Assembly: GCF_016862195.1 (NCBI RefSeq)
Contig: NZ_BOMM01000047.1
Span: 186,001 to 250,000 of the forward strand
Reading direction: 5' to 3'
DNA: 64,000 nt
Origin: Paractinoplanes ferrugineus
Lineage (GTDB): Bacteria > Actinomycetota > Actinomycetes > Mycobacteriales > Micromonosporaceae
In this document: one piece after another, positions 26,488 through 34,071 of the stretch
How positions within the stretch are numbered: the stretch's first letter is position 1
Layout: the number at the start of each line of letters is the position of its first letter
Position numbers and translations under genes: made by a program
The notes under the pieces: model-generated
Databases searched by the model: none
What the model was told of the DNA's origin: nothing
What the model saw: the letters and a program-made list of their open reading frames with translations, nothing else

Positions 26488-26825
26488 CGCATGCTCTCGA
26501 TCAGCGAATCGATGCTGTCCGCATCGGGCAGTTCGGCGTCGCCGCCCACCACCTTCTCAAGCAGGAAGGCGGCCAGGTCGCCGACCGTACCCACCGGTGG
26601 TGCCTCGCCCATCGTCGCCGGGTCCATGACGAACAGCTCCTCCAGGATAAAGGCAAGCTCCACCAGCCGGAGCGAGCTGAATTCGAGGTTGTCCATGAGG
26701 TGGTCCTCCGATCGCACGGCCATGGCCGGATCGGGCGCCCAGGCGGAAACCACACGCACCACCGTCTCGTGCACCGTGGCACGGACGGAGGGATCGTCGG
26801 CGGTCTCCGCGGTGGAATTCGTCAT
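26484..26825 (-). CDS. Acyl carrier protein 3
   Basis: A 113-residue carrier protein starting at MTNSTAETADDPS, seven bases after a GGAGGG site. The attachment motif is NLEFSSLRLVELAFILEE, an unusual form. By alignment with ACP2 (LGYNSLLVIEL) the modified residue is Ser51, with Ser50 next to it. It sits between the FAAL gene and the diiron oxygenase, so a fatty acyl chain loaded by the FAAL is its most likely cargo, to be oxidised by the diiron enzyme. A longer in-frame start at 26858 is possible. Confidence 0.87.
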   Translation of the reverse strand: MTNSTAETADDPSVRATVHETVVRVVSAWAPDPAMAVRSEDHLMDNLEFSSLRLVELAFILEELFVMDPATMGEAPPVGTVGDLAAFLLEKVVGGDAELPDADSIDSLIESMR

Positions 26826-26862
26826 CCTTGGTCCCTCCGCTGTCGGCTGGTCGGGCACGTGA

Positions 26863-28560
26863 TCACAAGCGCGCCGGCTCGGTACGGCCGCCCGTTTCGG
26901 CCGCCCCCGCGGGTACTGCCGCCGGATCGCCGGAGTCCCACCACACGCGGGTTTCGATGTCGTCGTCGACCAGCCTGCGCCACATCGCCCGACGCATCGG
27001 TTTGCCGCTGGTGGTCCTCATGATCGTCCCGACCGGCACGCCGAGCACCAGGACCCGGATGTCGTTCAGATGACGCATGACCGCCGCGCCGATCCGCTGG
27101 GCGGACGCCGGGGAGGGTTCCCTCTCCATCAGCACCACCGCGGTGTTCCGGCCCTGCAGACCGCCCACCAGAGCCACCGTCCGGGTCGGGTACGGCGACA
27201 CGGCCGCCGCCCGTTGCTCGATGTCCTCGGCGAAGAACCAGCGCCCGAACTGCTTGATCGAGTCGCCCAGCCGACCCACGACGTACAACTCCCCGTCGTG
27301 CCGGAATCCGGCGTCTCCGGTCGTCAGCGTGCCGTCGGCGGTGATGGCCGATCCGCCCGTCCCGCCGGTGTAGCCCGCGGCGATCGACACGCCGGACACC
27401 TCGATCTCGCCGAGCGTGTCGTCCCCGAGGGCCTCGCCGGCCTCGCCGCGGAGTTGAACGGACATGCCGTCCAACGGTTCCCCACAGCTCACGAGGGTGG
27501 TTCCCACCGCCTCGTCGGTCGTGACCCGGACGGCTCCGCCCATCGTCAGGCTCGACGGGTCCACCGTCACGCTGCGCATGGGCGATCCGGCCCGCCGGCC
27601 GGTGATGGCCAGCGTCGCCTCGGCCATGCCGTACGCCGGGACCAGGACATCGGGCCGGAGCCCGCAAGGGCTCAACAGGTCGGTGAAGGACCGGATGACG
27701 TCGTGGTCGATACGCTCGGCGCCCACCACGGCGGTGCGCCAGCCGGTCAGGTCGAGGCCCTCGAGGTCGGCCGGCCGCATCCGCCGAACCACGTGGGCGA
27801 GGCCCAGGTTCGGGGTCGCGGTGACGGTCCCCTGCCCGGGACTGAACGACCGGACCCACCGGGCGGGCGACTGGACGAACTGCTCCGGCCGCATCATCCA
27901 GATGTCCAAGCCGGAGTCCAGGGGGAGCAGCAGCGTGCCGACGAGTCCCATGTCGTGATGCATCGGCAGCCAGGTGGAAAAGGAGTCGGTGGTCTCCAGT
28001 TCGAGCCAGTGACGCATCGCCGTGACGCTCGCCTGCAGCGACCGGAAGGGTATGCGAACCCCTTTCGGCGCGGTCGTCGATCCGGAGCTGTGCTGAATCA
28101 GGGCGATTTCCGGAGTCTGCGGCCCCGCATCGCTCAACGGGGTCGCGGCGGTGGTATCGGTAAGGATTCGCACGGACAACTCGTCGGCAATCGGACGGAG
28201 TCTGCGCCCAACCGTTTCGGTGCCGGTGACGACGCGAGCACCGGCGGACACGAAGACCTGTCGCGCCTTTTTGAGGTAGCGATTCTCCTCGCCCAGGGCA
28301 ACCGGCGGCGCGACCGGTGCCGGTGTCGCACCGATCAGCAACGCGCCGAAGAAATCGGCAACAAATTCCGGTCCGGCGGATCGGGCCACGGCCACGACGT
28401 CGCCCGCCGTCACGCCTGCTTCACGTAATTGCCAGGCCGACCGACGAGTCATCGTCGCGAGTTCGGAGTAGGGGGTGAATATCCATTCGGAGACGTCCGT
28501 ACTAGCTAAATGCAGTCCCCGGTCCGAAGACGGATCCACGAACCAATTCCACAGCGGCAC
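26863..28560 (-). CDS. Fatty-acyl-AMP ligase (FAAL)
   Basis: A 565-residue ligase of the FAAL class: HSSGSTTAPKGV P-loop, the FAAL-typical LPMHHDMGLVGTLLLPL, PAYGMAEATLAITG, and a late TSGKPMRR segment. FAALs activate fatty acids as acyl-AMP and pass them directly to an ACP without CoA. It starts at a GTG and is the first gene of the leftward eight-gene operon (FAAL, ACP3, diiron, ACP2, transglutaminase homologue 1, AMP ligase, decarboxylase, ACP1). A StrR-type box lies 110 bases upstream. Strong similarity to the N-terminal half of the protein at 29986 points to duplication. Confidence 0.92.
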   Translation of the reverse strand: MPLWNWFVDPSSDRGLHLASTDVSEWIFTPYSELATMTRRSAWQLREAGVTAGDVVAVARSAGPEFVADFFGALLIGATPAPVAPPVALGEENRYLKKARQVFVSAGARVVTGTETVGRRLRPIADELSVRILTDTTAATPLSDAGPQTPEIALIQHSSGSTTAPKGVRIPFRSLQASVTAMRHWLELETTDSFSTWLPMHHDMGLVGTLLLPLDSGLDIWMMRPEQFVQSPARWVRSFSPGQGTVTATPNLGLAHVVRRMRPADLEGLDLTGWRTAVVGAERIDHDVIRSFTDLLSPCGLRPDVLVPAYGMAEATLAITGRRAGSPMRSVTVDPSSLTMGGAVRVTTDEAVGTTLVSCGEPLDGMSVQLRGEAGEALGDDTLGEIEVSGVSIAAGYTGGTGGSAITADGTLTTGDAGFRHDGELYVVGRLGDSIKQFGRWFFAEDIEQRAAAVSPYPTRTVALVGGLQGRNTAVVLMEREPSPASAQRIGAAVMRHLNDIRVLVLGVPVGTIMRTTSGKPMRRAMWRRLVDDDIETRVWWDSGDPAAVPAGAAETGGRTEPARL

Positions 28561-28669
28561 ACGCCACCTCCTGAGCGGTCCGGAAACAGTGATCGAACGG
28601 CGAACCGGTCGGCGCCGCTGCCGATGCTATTCGAACCGCGACAATGTGTCGCCTGGCGCGAACCGGTCC

Positions 28670-28698
28670 GTTCAAGTGCTCAGGACGGCCAGTTGAAC
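28670..28698. promoter_or_regulatory. StrR-type binding site upstream of FAAL operon
   Basis: The site reads GTTCAAGTG-N11-CAGTTGAAC. Its reverse complement has exactly the same two nine-base arms as the site at 14479-14507. It lies about 110 bases before the FAAL start, just beyond the stop of transglutaminase homologue 2. Spacing and arms fit the StrR consensus. Confidence 0.82.
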
Positions 28699-28716
28699 AC
28701 CCCGGCCATTCCCCGG

Positions 28717-29586
28717 TCACCCCGACAGCCGGCGCTCCGTCATGGCGACTGTCGGGTAGACCTCGGCGCCCCGATGTGTCATGGCCACGAAGTGACGCTT
28801 GTGCAGTGGCCAGAGCAGGGCCTGCGGCGACCGGTTCACCGGCCACCGGGACGGATCGATGATCTGCCACCTGATAAGCGCGTTGAGCAGGAACGGATCG
28901 GCCGGCCACCAGGCGTCTTCGAGCTGACACTCGATCCAGGCGTGCGGGGTCGCGTACGGCGGGGCGACGAAATACCCGACCGCCGTACGGACCGGCAACT
29001 CGCGCTCCCGGGCCTGCCGGAGCAGGTGCATCGTCGCGGCCCGGCAGTCGGCCAGGTTGGTCTCGGCGACGAACCCGAGGTCGTCGGAGAGGGCCACCGG
29101 CAGCAGGTGGAAGCGAATGTCGAGAACGGACGCGAACAGGTCGGTGAAGGGGTCCCCGAAATAGCGCAACCCACCGGGCAGTCCGATCTCGCACGAGTAG
29201 ACTCCCGAGCGCACCGCACGGACCCGCGCCGCGCCCTGGAACTCGGGGCTCAGGGAGAATTCGCACGGTTCGGCGTGACCGGGATCGGGACAGCGAGCGG
29301 CCACCTCGAGCGTGTAACCGATCGACCGGCAGGTCGGCGTCTCGGCCAACGCTTTGGACCACCACCGCATGGCGAGCCGACGTGGGCACGGCAAGCCGAG
29401 CGATACGCCGACATTCGCCATGTCCCATTTATCGAACCGCATTTCCTCGCCGGTGCCCCGATGGGGCAGGCCGAGGTCGAGAAGCTGCTGAAGCAATGCG
29501 GCCCTGATGCGGTGATGAATGCGCACGTCGGACAGATCCTCGGTGAACTCGCGCGCCCCGTCGGGAACCAGAAGTATCCGTTCCAT
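28717..29586 (-). CDS. Transglutaminase-fold protein 2 (putative ACP-dependent amide synthase)
   Basis: A paralogue of the proteins at 24179 and 33058, 289 residues from the ATG at 29586. The triad is Cys171 (TNLADCRAAT), His205 (YATPHAWIE) and Asp220 (WWPADPF). The CPDPGHAEPC element is at residues 99-108. Homology to the third paralogue (VAEIMDRLTLVPDDARRF there, VEVMERILLVPDGAREF here) begins slightly before this Met. The only in-frame candidate further up is an ATC at 29616 lying six bases after GGAGGT. An upstream ATG at 29763 would overlap the divergent ACP4 gene and precede the promoter. It is divergent from ACP4. Confidence 0.72.
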   Translation of the reverse strand: MERILLVPDGAREFTEDLSDVRIHHRIRAALLQQLLDLGLPHRGTGEEMRFDKWDMANVGVSLGLPCPRRLAMRWWSKALAETPTCRSIGYTLEVAARCPDPGHAEPCEFSLSPEFQGAARVRAVRSGVYSCEIGLPGGLRYFGDPFTDLFASVLDIRFHLLPVALSDDLGFVAETNLADCRAATMHLLRQARERELPVRTAVGYFVAPPYATPHAWIECQLEDAWWPADPFLLNALIRWQIIDPSRWPVNRSPQALLWPLHKRHFVAMTHRGAEVYPTVAMTERRLSG

Positions 29587-29652
29587 GACTTCGACGACGC
29601 TGTTATCCGTGGTGATCGCGACACCTCCAAGTCTGCTGCATCGTGTCGTAGC

Positions 29653-29681
29653 ATCCTCGAAGTGCGTGCGGCAGGTGTCAA
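29653..29681 (-). promoter_or_regulatory. Promoter for transglutaminase homologue 2
   Basis: On the minus strand TTGACA (29681-29676) and GAGGAT (29658-29653) are 17 bases apart, a good primary-sigma-factor promoter. Transcription would start near 29646, which supports a translation start for transglutaminase homologue 2 at or below 29616. Confidence 0.5.
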
Positions 29682-29725
29682 AAGCCGGATTGCCCGGTGC
29701 GTATCTGCGACGAAGGAGTACGACC

Positions 29726-29965
29726 ATGCCTGTGGCCGATCGGCTGCATTCGGTATTCGTCACCGCCCTGGAACTCGTCCCGGACGACGACGTCGAGCAT
29801 CTACAGCACCGCGATCATCCACGTTGGGACTCGCTCGGCCATCTCGCCCTGGTCGTGGCGATCGAGGATGAGTTCGAGGTGGAACTGACAAGCGATCAAC
29901 TCATCGGGATCTCGTCCTTCGCCGCCGCGCTCAGCACGTTGCGCGAGCTCGGAGTCCGTGATTGA
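29726..29965 (+). CDS. Acyl carrier protein 4
   Basis: A short 79-residue carrier protein with the attachment motif HPRWDSLGHLALVVAIEDEF; Ser36 carries phosphopantetheine. An AGGAG site lies seven bases before its ATG. It is the first gene of a rightward operon (ACP4, FAAL-dehydrogenase fusion, ACP5, transglutaminase homologue 3), 20 bases before the fusion gene. The DSLGHL form is common in carriers served by FAALs, so it probably receives the fatty acid activated by that fusion. Confidence 0.93.
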   Translation: MPVADRLHSVFVTALELVPDDDVEHLQHRDHPRWDSLGHLALVVAIEDEFEVELTSDQLIGISSFAAALSTLRELGVRD

Positions 29966-29985
29966 CCGGGATACGGGAGACGAGA

Positions 29986-32811
29986 ATGTCGTTGTTCGGA
30001 TGGCTGCACGACCCGCCGGCTGATCGCGGCCTGCGGATCTTCGACCCGGAGACGGGGACATGGCCGCTGCGGCCGTACCCGGAGATCGCCGAGCTGACCC
30101 TGCGGGCCGCGGCCGGGCTGCGCGAATCGGGCGTGCGCCGTGGTGACGTGGTCGTGATCATCAGGCCCTCCTCGGCGGAGTTCGTCGCCGACTTCTTCGG
30201 CGCTCTGCTCCTGGGCGCCACGCCGTCACCGGTCGCGCCGCCGAACGCCGCACGCGACCGGACGGCCTACCTGGAGCATGTCCGGCGGGTGATCGGTCTG
30301 GTCCGGCCCGGGGCGATCGCAACGACACCCGACATCGGCCGCTTGCTCGGTCCCGCGGGCGGGGAGCCACCGTGGACCTGTCCGATCGTCACCGGGCCGG
30401 CCGCCGGCAACGCACCGCTCGATTCCCCCACGGCGCCGCCCGAGATCGGGCTCCTCCAGTTCAGTTCCGGTTCGACCGGACGTCCCCGGGGGATCCGGAT
30501 CTCCCTGGAGGCGCTGCAGACCCACGTCCGCACCCTCTACCGATGGTTGAACCCCACGTCCGAGCTGACCTACGCCAGCTGGTTGCCGCTGCACCACGAC
30601 ATGGGGCTGGTCGGGTTGCTCCTCCTGCCTCTGCACTGCGCGGCCGACCTGTGGCTGATGGAGCCGGCGGAGTTCGTCCGGGCACCGATGCGGTGGCTGT
30701 CCTGTTTCGGGCCGGACGGTCCCACCGGCACCGCGACTCCGACCTTCGGCCTGGAGCACCTGACCCGCCGGGTCCGGCCGCAGCAGCTCGAGGGAGTCGA
30801 CCTGAGTCATCTGCAAACCATCATCGTCGGCGCGGAGCGGGTGGAACCGCGGGCGGTCGAGGCCTTCCTCACCAAGTTCGCGCCGACCGGACTGCGCCGC
30901 AGCACGATCGTCCCGGCCTACGGCCTGGCCGAGAGCACGCTGGCCGTGACCGGCGTGCCGGCCGGAAACGGCTTCCGGACCCACTACTTCGATCCGTCCT
31001 CGCTGGCACTGGGTGAGGCGGTCCGGCCGACGACCGATCACGACGGCGCCCATGGACTGCTCGGCTGCGGCAGCGCCCTGCCGGGAGTGAGCGCCCGGGT
31101 GGTCGACGAACAGGGCGCCGAGGTCAAGGAAGACGTTCTGGGTGAGATCGAGATCAGCAGCGAATCCTTGTCGGTCGGCTGCCTCACCGAGTCCGACGGC
31201 GACGTGCCCCTGCGCAATCCGCTGCGCACCGGCGACGCCGGCTTCATGCACGACGGCGAGCTGTTCGTGGTCGGCCGTCTGGGCGACGGGATCAAACAGC
31301 TCGGGCGCTGGCATTTCGCGGAGGACGTCGAGAAGACCGTGGCCGCGCTGCTCGCCCGACCGCAACGAACCGTGGCGCTGCTCGGCATGCTGAACGACCG
31401 GCCGACCGTGGCGGTGCTGATCGAAGGAAAGGTGGCCGACCCGGAGGGGATCGGCCGGTCGGTGGCGCAGCAGTCGCCGGGAATGCGGGTCATGGTGCTC
31501 TCGGCTCCCTCGGCCGGCTTCCACCTCACCACCAGCGGTAAGCCACAACGGCACTCGATGTGGCGGACGCTCACCCGCGGCGGATACGACAAGTACCGGG
31601 TCTGGGACTCGAACCCGATCGCGGCCCGCCCGGCGCCGTCGATGGAGCACGTGTTGCAGGTGCTGCGGGAGCGGGCCGGGGCCGCCGACCGGGACGGCGC
31701 GTTCCCAGTCGAGTCACTGGCCGCTCTGCGCGCGGCCGGCCTGATGGGTCTGCTGGTGCCGACCGAGTACGGCGGGGCGGGCGGCACGTTGACCGACTTC
31801 ACCGAAACCGCGCAGCAGCTCGCCTCGGCCTGCCTGTCAACAGCGCTGATCTGGGTGATGCACTGCCAGCAAGTCCTCACGATCGTTCGGTTCGGCACCC
31901 CGGCGTTGCGCGCGCGCATCCTGCCGAGGGTCGCCGCCGAGGGCGCCTACCTCGGTTCGGTCACCGCCGAGCGGGCGACGGGCGGCACGCTGCTGCGAGC
32001 GGACGAGTCGCTGATCGCCGTCCCGGCGGGGTACCGCGTCACCCGCAGCGCTCCGGTGGTCACCGGCGGCGCCCACGCGGACGGCTACCTGCTGAAGATG
32101 CGTACCTCCCCGGACGCCCCGGCGCACGACGTGACCATGGTCTACCTCGACCGAACGCAGGCCGAGGTGGAGACCGGTCCGGGCTGGGACGCGCTGGGGA
32201 TGCGCGGGACCGAGAACGTGGCGATGACGCTGCGCGGTGTCGTGCCCGCGGATCAGATCGTCGGCGGGCTCGGGAACTTCCGGCAGGTCACGGTCGAGAC
32301 CTTCGCCCCGGCCGCCCACCTCGGGTGGTCGGCCTGCTGGCTCGGCGCCGCCCGGGCCGCCTTCTCGGCCCTGCTGCGTGAGGTTCGCACCGGTGGGCGC
32401 GTCCGTCTCGACGTGCGGTCCGACCTGACGGCCACCCGGATCGCCGACATCCGCCGCCGCCTGGAGGTGGTCGGTTCCTACCTGCACACCACACTCGCCG
32501 AGGTGACAGATCTTCTCGAGCGCGGATTGTCGCTGGAAGCGCCGGCGGTGCAGATCCACCTGAACATGCTGAAGGTGATCGCATCGCGAGAGACCTATCG
32601 GGCCGCCGACGCGATGATCTCCCTCGCCGGGCTCAGCACGGGATATCTCAAGGACTCGACGATCCCGCTCGAGCGGCTGCTGCGGGATCTCCGGGCAGCG
32701 AGCCTGACGTTTGACGACAGCCGGCTCGACGTGGCGAGCGGCGCCCTCTGCCTGCTCGACCCGGCGGTACGGACGGCCGGCACGGTGCCGGGCCTCGGGG
32801 CGAAGGAGTAA
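29986..32811 (+). CDS. FAAL-acyl-CoA dehydrogenase fusion protein
   Basis: A 941-residue bifunctional protein. Residues about 1-545 are a fatty-acyl-AMP ligase (QFSSGSTGRPRGIRI, LPLHHDMGLVGLLLLPL, PAYGLAESTLAVTG, TTSGKPQRHSMWRT). Residues about 560-941 are an acyl-CoA dehydrogenase (LVPTEYGGAGGTLTDF, GSVTAERATGG, LGMRGTENVAMTLRGV, AADAMISLAGLSTGY, LERLLRDLRAASLTFDDSRL). The dehydrogenase half retains the Arg-rich FAD-binding C-terminal region, but no typical catalytic Glu-Gly-Thr segment was found. The fusion couples loading of a fatty acid on an ACP with its alpha,beta-desaturation. It stands between ACP4 and ACP5, and both are candidate partners. Confidence 0.9.
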   Translation: MSLFGWLHDPPADRGLRIFDPETGTWPLRPYPEIAELTLRAAAGLRESGVRRGDVVVIIRPSSAEFVADFFGALLLGATPSPVAPPNAARDRTAYLEHVRRVIGLVRPGAIATTPDIGRLLGPAGGEPPWTCPIVTGPAAGNAPLDSPTAPPEIGLLQFSSGSTGRPRGIRISLEALQTHVRTLYRWLNPTSELTYASWLPLHHDMGLVGLLLLPLHCAADLWLMEPAEFVRAPMRWLSCFGPDGPTGTATPTFGLEHLTRRVRPQQLEGVDLSHLQTIIVGAERVEPRAVEAFLTKFAPTGLRRSTIVPAYGLAESTLAVTGVPAGNGFRTHYFDPSSLALGEAVRPTTDHDGAHGLLGCGSALPGVSARVVDEQGAEVKEDVLGEIEISSESLSVGCLTESDGDVPLRNPLRTGDAGFMHDGELFVVGRLGDGIKQLGRWHFAEDVEKTVAALLARPQRTVALLGMLNDRPTVAVLIEGKVADPEGIGRSVAQQSPGMRVMVLSAPSAGFHLTTSGKPQRHSMWRTLTRGGYDKYRVWDSNPIAARPAPSMEHVLQVLRERAGAADRDGAFPVESLAALRAAGLMGLLVPTEYGGAGGTLTDFTETAQQLASACLSTALIWVMHCQQVLTIVRFGTPALRARILPRVAAEGAYLGSVTAERATGGTLLRADESLIAVPAGYRVTRSAPVVTGGAHADGYLLKMRTSPDAPAHDVTMVYLDRTQAEVETGPGWDALGMRGTENVAMTLRGVVPADQIVGGLGNFRQVTVETFAPAAHLGWSACWLGAARAAFSALLREVRTGGRVRLDVRSDLTATRIADIRRRLEVVGSYLHTTLAEVTDLLERGLSLEAPAVQIHLNMLKVIASRETYRAADAMISLAGLSTGYLKDSTIPLERLLRDLRAASLTFDDSRLDVASGALCLLDPAVRTAGTVPGLGAKE

Positions 32812-32815
32812 TTCG

Positions 32816-33061
32816 ATGTGGAACGACGAGTTCGAGCAGATCATCCGCCGATACCTGGTGCTGCCGGCCGAGCAGCCCTTGCCCGCCGACGCCCAACTGG
32901 CCGGCCTCGGACTGGATTCGCTCGGCACGGTAAGCGTGCTCATGGACCTCGAGGAGGCGTTCTCGGTGACTTTCACCGACGAGCAGCTGGTTCCGGAGAC
33001 CTTCGCCACCGCGACCGCGCTGTGGGGGGCCTTGTCCGAGTTGCCGGTGGCCGCCGGATGA
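32816..33061 (+). CDS. Acyl carrier protein 5
   Basis: An 81-residue carrier protein with a canonical GLGLDSLGTVSVLMDLEEAF motif; Ser35 is the attachment site. An AAGGAG site precedes its ATG. It starts four bases after the FAAL-dehydrogenase fusion and overlaps transglutaminase homologue 3 by four bases (ATGA), so the three are likely made together. The QLVPETFATATALW tail is closely related to that of ACP1 (ELVAQETFATPDRLW), indicating that ACP1 and ACP5 form one subgroup. Confidence 0.93.
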   Translation: MWNDEFEQIIRRYLVLPAEQPLPADAQLAGLGLDSLGTVSVLMDLEEAFSVTFTDEQLVPETFATATALWGALSELPVAAG

Positions 33062-34020
33062 GTGCCGGGACGGCCGGGCAAGAACACCGGGTGGCCGAGA
33101 TCATGGATCGGTTGACGCTGGTCCCCGACGACGCTCGCCGCTTCGAGGTCTCGCTCGCGGAGGCCGACCGTCTCATGCGGCTGCCCGCGGACCTGATCGC
33201 GTCGATGACCGGAGCCGGGCTGAGATGCCGGCCGTCACCGGGTGGGCCGCTGTTCGACCGCACCGACCTCATGAACGTCTCGATGCACCTCGGCACCGGA
33301 TCGGCCGCCATGGCCGCCCGGCGGTTCTGGGCGGCGGGACTCAACCCGCCGCCCCAGGTGCGCTCCCGGCCGACCACGATCTACTACCAGCCCCGGTGCC
33401 CGGACCCGGACCATCCGGGCTCCTGCCGTTTCGGTGTGGCGACACCCGGCGGCATCCTCGAGTGCCGCGGTGAACCGGGGGGACGAGCACCGGTGGCGGA
33501 GGTGACCGTCGAAATCGCCTCCGACTGGCCCGCGCTGCCACCCCAGGTGACCGCGGTGCTCGATACCACTGCCGGGCTGCACTTCATGTTCCTTCCCCCG
33601 GCCCTGCGTTCCGACCTGGACTTCGCCGTCCGGACCGGCCTGTGTGCCTGCGAAGGCGCCGCTCGCCTGCTGGCCGACGAAGGCACCCGCCGGGGACTGC
33701 GGGCACGGACCCGATTCGGGCTGATCGTCGCGCCGCCTTATTCCACCCACCACAACTGGGCGGAGTTCCTCGTGGACGACCGGTGGGTCCCGGTGGATCC
33801 GGTGCTGCTCGATTCGATGCTGAACTGGCAGCTCCTCCGGCCGGACATCTGGCACCGGAACCGGTCTATCGGCCCGGTCGTGGTGGGGCTGTCCGATCAG
33901 CGGGTCGCGCTGGCCACGCACAACGGATCGCCGGCGGCGGTGAGCCTCTCGACCCGCAGGCTGGCACCGGTGCACCGAGGGATTCCGATCCCGGCCGGGC
34001 CGGACGCCGCGAGCCGGTAA
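33058..34020 (+). CDS. Transglutaminase-fold protein 3 (putative ACP-dependent amide synthase)
   Basis: A 320-residue paralogue of the proteins at 24179 and 28717. The triad is Cys198 (TGLCACEGAA), His232 (STHHNWAE) and Asp247 (WVPVDPVL). The shared CPDPDHPGSC element is at residues 114-123. Sequence order, length and C-terminal NRSIGPVVV region match paralogue 1 (HRSIGPLVA). It overlaps ACP5 by four bases and closes the operon. Sharing one enzyme fold with three different ACP neighbours suggests three successive acyl-transfer or amide-forming steps. The acceptor amine is unknown. No signal peptide is present, so it acts in the cytosol. Confidence 0.75.
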   Translation: MSAGTAGQEHRVAEIMDRLTLVPDDARRFEVSLAEADRLMRLPADLIASMTGAGLRCRPSPGGPLFDRTDLMNVSMHLGTGSAAMAARRFWAAGLNPPPQVRSRPTTIYYQPRCPDPDHPGSCRFGVATPGGILECRGEPGGRAPVAEVTVEIASDWPALPPQVTAVLDTTAGLHFMFLPPALRSDLDFAVRTGLCACEGAARLLADEGTRRGLRARTRFGLIVAPPYSTHHNWAEFLVDDRWVPVDPVLLDSMLNWQLLRPDIWHRNRSIGPVVVGLSDQRVALATHNGSPAAVSLSTRRLAPVHRGIPIPAGPDAASR

Positions 34021-34071
34021 GGCGGACGCTTCCGACACTTTCTGGGCAATTGGCGAGGTGCAGGGAACTTC

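Noticed and set aside
28717..29763. Transglutaminase homologue 2 start at 29763
   Set aside because: It would overlap the ACP4 start, lie upstream of the promoter at 29681-29653 and add residues without counterpart in the paralogues.
24179..34020. Reading the three transglutaminase-fold proteins as lasso-peptide B2 leader peptidases, prompted by the nucleotidyltransferase and kinase typical of lasso clusters
   Set aside because: They are about 290-320 residues, against about 140-150 for B2 proteins. They carry an extra N-terminal region and CPDPxH element and pair with ACPs. No asparagine-synthetase-like lasso cyclase or RRE (B1) is present.
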